8,882 nt of DNA from an uncultured Bacteroidales bacterium (GTDB lineage Bacteria; Bacteroidota; Bacteroidia; Bacteroidales; UBA932), in NCBI GenBank assembly GCA_945983015.1, contig CAMFSN010000061.1:1-8882 (forward strand). Reading direction: 5' to 3'. The stretch's first letter is position 1; each line of letters starts with the position of its first letter. A program made the translations under genes and the position numbers. The notes below the pieces were generated by a model that saw nothing but the letters and a program-made list of their open reading frames with translations, was not told where the DNA came from and ran no database searches. This document shows positions 1 through 5,769 of the stretch, in pieces.

Positions 1-31
1 GAAAATATTCTCTGAATTTCTCTACTTTCAT
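1..31 (-). CDS. Start of an unidentified gene, cut by the window edge
   Basis: On the minus strand an ATG at 31 opens a reading frame with no stop up to the window edge, giving the first ten residues MKVEKFREYF. It begins 13 bases after the ruvA stop codon, in the same direction and after a purine-rich stretch (AGTAGGGAT), so it looks like the next gene of the ybeY-mnmG-ruvA operon. Ten residues are too few to identify a family, and a chance open frame of this length is quite possible. No terminator is visible between ruvA and this start. Confidence 0.4.
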   Translation of the reverse strand, partial: MKVEKFREYF

Positions 32-44
32 AGTGATCCCTACT

Positions 45-638
45 CTATAGCATCTGCAAAGCCTTCTTGATTAAATCCTCGACTTTCAGATTTGGATTAG
101 AAGAAATGAGTTGCTGAAGAACCTTATTTACATTAGCCTTGGCAAAACCAAGCATCTGAAGAGCTGCAGCAGCCTCGTCCATCAGGGCATTTCTGTCGCT
201 TACAAACAGCAACTCCGAAGAACTACCCTCCCCTTTGCTGATCTTATCCTTCAACTCCAGAATCATCCTCTGAGCCGTTTTCAATCCTATTCCCTTTACA
301 CTCTTAATGGCTGACACATTCTCAGAAAGTATAGCCGAGCGGAATTCATCAGCAGAAAATGAAGATAAAATCACTCTGGCTGTATTCACTCCCACTCCAG
401 ACACACTTATCAAAAGTTCGAAGAGAGCCCGCTCATCCTTATCTCCAAAGCCATAGAACATCTCCACGTCAGAACTACTCTGAATATGGTGATATATAAA
501 CACTTTAGCTTCCGTCTTATTCTCCAAAGCCGCAAATGTCTGAAGAGAAATCTCTATGGAATAGCCTATTCCGTGATTATCGATAACCACTCTGGTAGGA
601 GTCAACTCTTCTATTTTTCCACTTATATAATCTATCAT
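45..638 (-). CDS. ruvA: Holliday junction branch migration protein RuvA
   Basis: RuvA binds the four-way Holliday junction as a tetramer and loads the RuvB motor for branch migration during recombinational repair. The 197-residue length is normal. An N-terminal OB-fold domain (about 1-64) ends in the family motif YGF at 62-64. Two helix-hairpin-helix DNA-binding motifs follow, SVSGVGVNTA (78-87) and SVKGIGLKTA (113-122). A Ser/Glu-rich linker (about 134-148) leads to a small helical RuvB-binding domain (about 150-197). In the acidic pin, E. coli has the pair Glu55-Asp56; by my alignment from YGF only the Asp is kept (D57) and the Glu is Ser56. The gene starts 11 bases after mnmG with no clear Shine-Dalgarno sequence and is probably cotranscribed with ybeY and mnmG. 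Its partner ruvB is about 7 kb away in another transcription unit. Confidence 0.97.
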   Translation of the reverse strand: MIDYISGKIEELTPTRVVIDNHGIGYSIEISLQTFAALENKTEAKVFIYHHIQSSSDVEMFYGFGDKDERALFELLISVSGVGVNTARVILSSFSADEFRSAILSENVSAIKSVKGIGLKTAQRMILELKDKISKGEGSSSELLFVSDRNALMDEAAAALQMLGFAKANVNKVLQQLISSNPNLKVEDLIKKALQML

Positions 639-649
639 AAACTTTACTT

Positions 650-2515
650 TTATCTCCCGAAATATAATAACAATACCGATATGTCAGCAGGTGAAATTCC
701 AGAAATTCTGGAAGCCTGCGCTATGGTTTCAGGCCTATATCTCCCCAGTTTCTGCCTACACTCTATACTCAAGGAATTCACCTTGGAAAAGTCAAAACCA
801 TTAGGGATTTTTAAATTTTCCAAATGTTTTATCTTATCCGCTAACTGTCTTTCTCTATCAATATAACTCTTGTATTTTATAGCTATATCCACAGATTCCA
901 ACACCTCTTCCGAGTATTTTGTTCCACGTGGAACATAAACAAGTAAATCAGCTACAGATATTTCCGGCCTGGTGGCTATGTCAGACATTCTCTTGGATTC
1001 TGTAACGAGGCTGGAATTGTGCTCCGAGAGAAATGCGTTCAACTGCTCTACTTTCAAATTATGAGTCTCAAGATAAGAAAGCAGTTCCTGCACATCCCCG
1101 TATTTCTTCACTACCCTGTCATAGCTTTCTTTGGATGCCAATCCTATCTCATAAGAACGGGCCGTCAATCTCTGGTCAGCATTATCCTGCCTTAATAAAA
1201 TCCTGTATTCAGCCCTGGAAGTAAACATTCTATAAGGCTCATCAACTCCCTTTGTAATAAGGTCATCTATGAGAACTCCTATATAAGCCTCATCTCTTTT
1301 CAGAATAAAAGGCTCCTTCCCCTTTACTTTCAAAGCGGCATTGATTCCTGCCATCAATCCCTGAGCCGCGGCCTCTTCGTATCCGGTAGTACCATTAATC
1401 TGACCAGCAAAGAAAAGACCTTCAAAATCTTTTAACTCTAAAGAGGAGCTCAACTGACTCGGATCGAAATAATCGTATTCCACAGCATAGGCCGGCCTGT
1501 AAATCCTCGCATTCTCCATTCCCTTAATTTGATGAAGGGCCTTGACTTGTATATCCAGAGGCAGAGACGAAGAAAAACCCTGGAGGTAGTATTCGTTAGT
1601 ATGCCTTCCCTCAGGCTCCAGAAAAAGCTGGTGTTCTGTTTTGTCGGGAAATACCCTTAGCTTATCCTCGATACTAGGACAGTACCTTGGACCTCTGCCA
1701 TGAATAAGACCGGTAAAGAGAGGAGAATCTCCAAAACCGGACCTAAGGGTCTGATGCACCTCTTCATTTGTATGAAGAATATAACAAGGCATCTGCGACT
1801 CAGGCTCAACTTGAACAGCAGAAGGGATGTCTGAATAAGAAAAACGACGAGGAAGAGAATCTCCATACTGTTTATCTAAAACAGAAGTATCGACAGAAGT
1901 GATGTCTATTCTCGGAGGAGTACCTGTCTTCATCCTGTCAGTTCTGACACCGAGATCTTTAAGTTGTTCTGTCAGACCATAGGAAGCCTGCTCCCCTATC
2001 CTTCCCCCTGTCAATTCCTGTCTTCCTATGAAAAGTTTCCCTCCTAGAAAGGTTCCGGCAGTCAAAATAAGGCTCTGAGATTTAAAAATTTGCCCATCAC
2101 TTGTATGAATTCCCGTAAATTTTCGATTCTCAAGCAGGAAAAAATCCGCTAAACCTTCGTAAATATCTAATAATGAATTACTTATGAGTATTTTCTTCCA
2201 ATTTTCAGAAAAGGCGATTTTATCGCACTGTGCCCTCGGGCTCCACATAGCCGGCCCCTTAGACTTATTCAGCATACGAAACTGAAGAGTGGAAGCATCA
2301 GTGACCTTTCCAGTCCAACCTCCCAGGGCATCAATCTCTCGAACTATCTGTCCCTTCGCTATACCTCCGACAGCAGGATTACAGGACATCTTCGCAAAGG
2401 CTAAAGAGTCCATAGATATCAGAAGAGTTCTGCATCCAAGGGCAGTCGAAGCCATCGCGGCTTCACAGCCTGCGTGTCCCCCGCCGATAACTATGACATC
2501 ATACTCCCTTTCCAT
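650..2515 (-). CDS. mnmG: tRNA uridine-5-carboxymethylaminomethyl modification enzyme MnmG (GidA)
   Basis: MnmG is the FAD-dependent partner of the GTPase MnmE. Together they install carboxymethylaminomethyl (or aminomethyl) groups on the wobble uridine 34 of certain tRNAs in the cytoplasm, using a folate-borne carbon. The 621-residue length is close to the E. coli 629. The N-terminal Rossmann FAD motif is GGGHAGCEAA (11-20). The CNPAVGG segment with conserved Cys45 is at 45-51, AGTFLGG at 153-159, and PRYCPSIEDK with the second conserved Cys279 at 276-285. A FAD-binding stretch with GQINGTTGYEEAAAQG spans 371-386. The C-terminal helical MnmE/tRNA-binding region is complete (GRYRPE near 591). 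The gene starts 6 bases after the ybeY stop, so the two are surely coupled. Codons for residues 528-532 coincide with a parS-like palindrome, reported separately. The gene's frequent neighbourhood near oriC in other phyla is known, but is not proof here. Confidence 0.98.
   Translation of the reverse strand: MEREYDVIVIGGGHAGCEAAMASTALGCRTLLISMDSLAFAKMSCNPAVGGIAKGQIVREIDALGGWTGKVTDASTLQFRMLNKSKGPAMWSPRAQCDKIAFSENWKKILISNSLLDIYEGLADFFLLENRKFTGIHTSDGQIFKSQSLILTAGTFLGGKLFIGRQELTGGRIGEQASYGLTEQLKDLGVRTDRMKTGTPPRIDITSVDTSVLDKQYGDSLPRRFSYSDIPSAVQVEPESQMPCYILHTNEEVHQTLRSGFGDSPLFTGLIHGRGPRYCPSIEDKLRVFPDKTEHQLFLEPEGRHTNEYYLQGFSSSLPLDIQVKALHQIKGMENARIYRPAYAVEYDYFDPSQLSSSLELKDFEGLFFAGQINGTTGYEEAAAQGLMAGINAALKVKGKEPFILKRDEAYIGVLIDDLITKGVDEPYRMFTSRAEYRILLRQDNADQRLTARSYEIGLASKESYDRVVKKYGDVQELLSYLETHNLKVEQLNAFLSEHNSSLVTESKRMSDIATRPEISVADLLVYVPRGTKYSEEVLESVDIAIKYKSYIDRERQLADKIKHLENLKIPNGFDFSKVNSLSIECRQKLGRYRPETIAQASRISGISPADISVLLLYFGR
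920..935. promoter_or_regulatory. parS: Candidate parS site (ParB/Spo0J binding) inside mnmG
   Basis: The 16 bases TGTTCCACGTGGAACA form a perfect palindrome. They match the broadly conserved chromosomal parS consensus tGTTnCACGTGnAACa at every defined position. The site lies in the 3' third of mnmG and encodes Val-Pro-Arg-Gly-Thr (528-532). ParB binds such sites, spreads on neighbouring DNA and, with ParA and SMC, organises and segregates the origin region. No parA or parB gene is in the window. An exact 16-base match in a 9-kb window is very unlikely by chance, but ParB binding is inferred. Confidence 0.8.
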
Positions 2516-2521
2516 CAGCGA

Positions 2522-2944
2522 CTAGAATAATTTCTTTTTAAGTTCGAGATAATAATTCTCCTTAGCTCTCATCTGAGAGATTTCTTCTTCGCTATGGTCG
2601 TCATAACCTATGAGATGCAATATACCGTGGACCATTACCCTGTTCAATTCCTCGTTAAAGTCCGTCCCATAATACACTGCGTTTTCCCTTACGGAATCGA
2701 TACTTATAAAAAGGTCTCCGCTTAGAATATTCTTCTCACAGTAATCGAAAGTAATGATATCAGTAAAGTAATCGTGCTGAAGATACCTCATATTCACATC
2801 CAGAATATAGTTATCCGAACAGAAGATGATGTTGATATCCCCTATCTTTCTGATTTCGCTTTCAGCGACAAATTTCAACCATTTGTTATTTAAGGCCTTA
2901 GCCTTCAACTCAAATTTGATATCCTCTTTATAATAGCGTATCAT
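2522..2944 (-). CDS. ybeY: Endoribonuclease YbeY (rRNA maturation factor)
   Basis: YbeY is a metal-dependent single-strand endoribonuclease needed for 16S rRNA 3'-end maturation and ribosome quality control. The 140-residue length is typical of the short form. The catalytic zinc motif is HGILHLIGYDDH (106-117), with His106 and His110 as metal ligands. The third ligand is less clear: the classic family has His ten residues after the first, where this protein has Asp116 and then His117. Bacteroidetes homologues that I recall carry an Asp-Lys pair at this place, so Asp116 is a plausible ligand. The family segment YLQHDYFTDIITF (54-66) is also present. The start is fixed by the MIRYYKEDIKF beginning and by the promoter directly upstream, which would leave almost no 5' leader. 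It is the first gene of the ybeY-mnmG-ruvA operon. Confidence 0.96.
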   Translation of the reverse strand: MIRYYKEDIKFELKAKALNNKWLKFVAESEIRKIGDINIIFCSDNYILDVNMRYLQHDYFTDIITFDYCEKNILSGDLFISIDSVRENAVYYGTDFNEELNRVMVHGILHLIGYDDHSEEEISQMRAKENYYLELKKKLF

Positions 2945-2950
2945 AGCCTA

Positions 2951-2982
2951 CAAATTTACAACTATTCTCACCTTTGAACAAA
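2951..2982 (-). promoter_or_regulatory. Candidate promoter for the ybeY-mnmG-ruvA operon
   Basis: On the minus strand a TTTG -33 element (2979-2982) is followed by a 20-base spacer and TAAATTTG (2951-2958), an exact match to the Bacteroidetes -7 consensus TAnnTTTG. The -7 box ends only 6 bases before the ybeY ATG at 2944. Transcription would therefore start at or within a few bases of the start codon, giving a leaderless or nearly leaderless mRNA. Confidence 0.7.
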
Positions 2983-2985
2983 AAA

Positions 2986-3017
2986 ATTGCAATCAATAGG
3001 AAAAATTGCTATCTTTG
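2986..3017 (+). promoter_or_regulatory. Candidate promoter for the tonB-family gene
   Basis: ATTG (2986-2989) as the -33 element is followed by a 20-base spacer and TATCTTTG (3010-3017), an exact match to the Bacteroidetes -7 consensus TAnnTTTG. The expected transcription start near 3022-3024 gives a leader of about 25 bases before the ATG at 3048. A 10-base palindrome, TAATCGATTA (3023-3032), sits right at the expected start. The element is back to back with the ybeY promoter. Confidence 0.7.
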
Positions 3018-3047
3018 AGGTCTAATCGATTATAAACGAATTTAGAT

Positions 3048-3740
3048 ATGGAAGTAAAGAAAACAGAAGGTGCTAACCTTGAAAACAAGCGATTGCTATT
3101 TGTCGAGTTAGGACTTATCCTGGCTCTGGCGCTTACTTTTGGAGCATTTTCCTGGAGCACAAAAGAAAAACAGGCTGCAGTTCTAGATGCAGGTCCTGCC
3201 GTGACCATCGAGGAAGAGAACATTCCTATTACACAGGAAGCCCCACCTCCACCACCAGAGACTCCTAAGGTTCCAGTGCTTTCTGACCAGATTGATATCA
3301 TTGACGATGACATTCAGGTAGAAGATAACATTTTGAACCTGGACGACAATGACGACCTCGTTATAGAGATCAAGGACTATGTAGAAGGTCCTGAAGAGGA
3401 GGAAATCGAAGAAGAGGAAATTCCTTATATATTCGTAGAACAGAGACCTACTTTTATGGGAGGAGACCCTCAGAAACTTTTCCCTAAATGGGTTGCAGGA
3501 AGACTTGTATATCCTGAAATCGCTAAGGAGACTGGTATCCAAGGACGTGTAATGGTAGCTTTCACCATTAATACGGACGGTTCAGTGTCTAACGTAAGGG
3601 TAACCAGAAGCCTCGATCCTGCATTGGATAAAGAAGCTATCAGGGTTGTCTCCTCTTCTCCAAAATGGACTCCTGGAAAACAGAGAGACCGTCCTGTAAA
3701 GGTATCTTATTCTATCCCTGTGATTTTCCAGCTCAGATAG
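3048..3740 (+). CDS. TonB-family energy transducer, inner-membrane anchored
   Basis: This protein is predicted to transmit proton-motive force from an ExbB/ExbD complex across the periplasm to TonB-dependent outer-membrane receptors. The 230 residues have a short cytoplasmic N-terminus and one membrane segment (about 16-36). A proline-rich stretch (EAPPPPPETPKVP, 64-76) follows, then a very acidic linker (about 80-125). The TonB C-terminal domain (about 135-230) contains VYPEIAKETGIQGRVMVAFTIN, with WTPGKQRDRPVKVSYSIPVIF near the end. Short TonB proteins of this form are common in Bacteroidetes, which usually encode several paralogues, so I give no specific symbol. No exbB, exbD or receptor gene is nearby. 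The gene has its own candidate promoter and a strong terminator just after it, so it is probably monocistronic. The receptor it serves cannot be told from this window. Confidence 0.93.
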   Translation: MEVKKTEGANLENKRLLFVELGLILALALTFGAFSWSTKEKQAAVLDAGPAVTIEEENIPITQEAPPPPPETPKVPVLSDQIDIIDDDIQVEDNILNLDDNDDLVIEIKDYVEGPEEEEIEEEEIPYIFVEQRPTFMGGDPQKLFPKWVAGRLVYPEIAKETGIQGRVMVAFTINTDGSVSNVRVTRSLDPALDKEAIRVVSSSPKWTPGKQRDRPVKVSYSIPVIFQLR

Positions 3741-3764
3741 TTTAATTAATTCATTTATAAAGAT

Positions 3765-3791
3765 AGCCCGTCCTTTACGGATGGGCTTTTT
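3765..3791 (+). terminator. Rho-independent terminator after the tonB-family gene
   Basis: AGCCCGTCC (3765-3773) pairs with GGATGGGCT (3779-3787) in a 9-base stem with one G-T pair and a TTTAC loop, followed by a run of T (3787-3791). It lies 25 bases after the tonB-family stop and 10 bases before the preferred hflX start. The upstream candidate hflX ATG at 3781 lies inside the 3' arm of the stem. Confidence 0.88.
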
Positions 3792-3801
3792 AAATCAAAA
3801 T

Positions 3802-4983
3802 ATGCAGGAATTGCTAGAGAAAGCTGTATTTGTAGGTATTATCCGTCAGGAAGATGATGAGAGAAAGGTAAAGGAATACCTGGATGAACTTGAATTCCTG
3901 GCTGAAACAGCAGGAGTGAAAGGTGACAGAAAGTTTGTCCAGAGATTGGATAAACCGGATAATGCCACCTATATACGAAGTGGAAAATTGGAAGAAATCT
4001 CATCATATTGCGAAGAAAACTCTGTGAATTACGTGATTTTTGACGATGAACTCACGGGAATGCAGCAGAGGAATATAGAAAAAGTCATAAAGTGCAGCTC
4101 AGTTATAGACAGAACCAGCCTGATATTGGAGATCTTCGCACAGAGGGCTAAGACTTCCTATGCAAAGATGCAGGTGGAATTGGCAAGATATAACTATATG
4201 CTGCCGCGTCTCGCAGGAATGTGGACTCACCTCGAAAGACAGAGGGGTGGTATGGGAACGCGAGGCGGTATGGGTGAAACCCAGATAGAGATAGACAGGC
4301 GTATAGTTAAGGAAAGAATCTCTCGGCTGAAAGAGCAGCTGAAGAAGGTGGACAAGCAGATGGCCACACAGAGAAGCAACCGTGGAAATATGGTAAGATT
4401 GGCATTGGTGGGATATACCAATGTGGGTAAATCCACCATTATGAATATGCTGGCCAAATCCGACGTATTCGCGGAGAATAAGCTTTTCGCTACCCTGGAT
4501 ACCACCGTCAGAAAGGTCGTAATCGAGAATGTACCCTTCCTTCTGAGTGATACCGTAGGTTTTATCAGAAAACTCCCTACGCAGCTGATAGAGGCCTTTA
4601 AAAGCACCTTGGACGAGGTGAGAGAGGCTGACATTCTGCTGCACGTGGTGGATATATGTGCTCCAGACTTTGAAGAGCAGATGAGTATAGTGGAGAAGAC
4701 CCTGAGCGACATAGGGGCTAAAGATAAACCCGTATATGTTATCTTTAACAAGGTGGATGCCTATACCTATGAACCTTACGACGAATTCTCTCTGGAACCG
4801 AAGGCTAAGGAAAACAGAAGTCTGGAGGAACTGAAAAACAGCTGGATAGCCAGCGAGAAATCCCCTTGCATCTTCATCTCGGCAAAGAATAGAATCAATA
4901 TAGAAAAACTCCGCAACGACCTGTATAAGATGGTTGCGGAGATTCACGCGGGAAGATATCCCTTTAATAATTTTCTCTGGTAG
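3802..4983 (+). CDS. hflX: GTPase HflX (ribosome-splitting factor)
   Basis: HflX is a GTPase that binds the 50S subunit and, in the studied species, splits stalled or hibernating 70S ribosomes, especially under heat stress. I place the start at 3802 (393 residues). The longer reading from ATG 3781 adds seven residues that lie in the preceding terminator, and the family-like sequence begins at MQELLEKAVFVGI. In this numbering an N-terminal HflX domain covers about 1-195, with a glycine-rich segment (GGMGTRGGMGETQIEIDRR) at about 149-167. The G domain has G1 GYTNVGKST (204-212), G3 DTVGF (250-254), G4 NKVD (316-319) and G5 SAK (360-362). It ends soon after the G domain, as short HflX proteins do. 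I see no consensus promoter between the terminator and the start, so expression may need read-through or an upstream promoter. It converges with sdhB, 2 bases apart. Confidence 0.95.
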   Translation: MQELLEKAVFVGIIRQEDDERKVKEYLDELEFLAETAGVKGDRKFVQRLDKPDNATYIRSGKLEEISSYCEENSVNYVIFDDELTGMQQRNIEKVIKCSSVIDRTSLILEIFAQRAKTSYAKMQVELARYNYMLPRLAGMWTHLERQRGGMGTRGGMGETQIEIDRRIVKERISRLKEQLKKVDKQMATQRSNRGNMVRLALVGYTNVGKSTIMNMLAKSDVFAENKLFATLDTTVRKVVIENVPFLLSDTVGFIRKLPTQLIEAFKSTLDEVREADILLHVVDICAPDFEEQMSIVEKTLSDIGAKDKPVYVIFNKVDAYTYEPYDEFSLEPKAKENRSLEELKNSWIASEKSPCIFISAKNRINIEKLRNDLYKMVAEIHAGRYPFNNFLW

Positions 4984-4997
4984 AATTAGTCAGAGAA
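4973..4997. other. Inverted repeat spanning the convergent hflX/sdhB stop codons
   Basis: TTCTCTG (4973-4979) and CAGAGAA (4991-4997) form a perfect 7-base stem around an 11-base loop. The loop contains both stop codons: TAG of hflX at 4981-4983 and TAA of sdhB at 4986-4988. Neither side is followed by a good T run (AAATTATT on the minus strand, CTTGGCTTT on the plus strand), so it is at best a weak bidirectional terminator. It may also be chance. Confidence 0.35.
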
Positions 4998-5765
4998 CTT
5001 GGCTTTGAGGAACTCTCTGTTAAGCCTTGCGATGTGATTAACCGTAATGCCCTTAGGACATTCGAGCTCACAGGCGCGAGTGTTAGTACAGTTACCGAAG
5101 CCTAATTCATCCATCTTAGCTACCATAGCCTTGGCCCTTCTCTTAGCCTCAGGACGACCCTGAGGAAGCAGTGCGAGTGAACTTACCCTGGCGGCTACAA
5201 ATAGCATTGCAGAACCGTTCTTACAGGTAGCCACACAAGCTCCACAACCTACGCAGGCGGCAGCATCCATACTTTCCTCAGCCTTGTCGTGAGGGATGAG
5301 CAGGGTATTGGCATCCTGGGCGGAACCGGTATTCACAGAGATGAAACCACCGGCCTGGAGTATCTTGTCGAAAGCCCTGCGATCCACTACCAGATCCTTT
5401 ATGACAGGAAAGGCTGCGCTTCTGAAAGGCTCCACTGTAATGGTGGCGCCGTCCTTGAAATGACGCATAAAGAGCTGACAAGTGGTAACGTGATCGTCCG
5501 GACCGTGAGCGCGACCGTCGATATAGAGTGAACAAGCACCACATATACCTTCTCTACAATCGTGATCGAATGATACAGGACCGCTGCTCTGGCATCCCCT
5601 CTCGACAGCTACAGGGTCATTACCCTCTCTGATCAACTGCTCATTGAGGATATCCAACATCTCGAGAAAAGATGCATCTTCCTCTATACCGGCGATGTGG
5701 TATGTCTCGAAATGTCCTTTTGCCTTGGCGTTCTTCTGACGCCATATTTTAAGATTGAATTCCAT
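4986..5765 (-). CDS. sdhB: Succinate dehydrogenase/fumarate reductase iron-sulfur subunit
   Basis: This subunit carries electrons between the flavin of SdhA and quinone through three iron-sulfur clusters. In an anaerobic Bacteroidales it would mostly serve fumarate reduction (frdB is an equal name). All ligands are visible: Cys70, 75, 78 and 96 for [2Fe-2S]; Cys171, 174, 177 and 236 for [4Fe-4S]; Cys181, 226 and 232 for [3Fe-4S]. The 226/232/236 spacing is as in E. coli FrdB. Oddly, residues 53-64 (AVERGCQSSGPV) appear to be an insertion just before the FDHDCREGICG segment, flanked by 6-base direct repeats at 5574-5579 and 5610-5615, and adding an extra Cys58. The gene starts 4 bases after sdhA. 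AAGGAG touches the ATG directly, too close for normal ribosome binding, so translational coupling is likely. Confidence 0.96.
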   Translation of the reverse strand: MEFNLKIWRQKNAKAKGHFETYHIAGIEEDASFLEMLDILNEQLIREGNDPVAVERGCQSSGPVSFDHDCREGICGACSLYIDGRAHGPDDHVTTCQLFMRHFKDGATITVEPFRSAAFPVIKDLVVDRRAFDKILQAGGFISVNTGSAQDANTLLIPHDKAEESMDAAACVGCGACVATCKNGSAMLFVAARVSSLALLPQGRPEAKRRAKAMVAKMDELGFGNCTNTRACELECPKGITVNHIARLNREFLKAKFSD

Positions 5766-5769
5766 CTCC

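Noticed and set aside
888..897. ATATCCACA in mnmG as another DnaA box
   Set aside because: One mismatch to the consensus, isolated within coding sequence; such matches are expected by chance.
3781..3801. Upstream hflX start at 3781 adding seven residues
   Set aside because: The ATG is part of the tonB terminator stem and the added residues do not resemble the family N-terminus.
4099..4947. A 282-codon open frame on the minus strand opposite hflX
   Set aside because: It lies fully within the clear hflX gene, has no recognisable domain, and its composition (rich in His, Leu, Ser, Tyr) is typical of an antisense frame.
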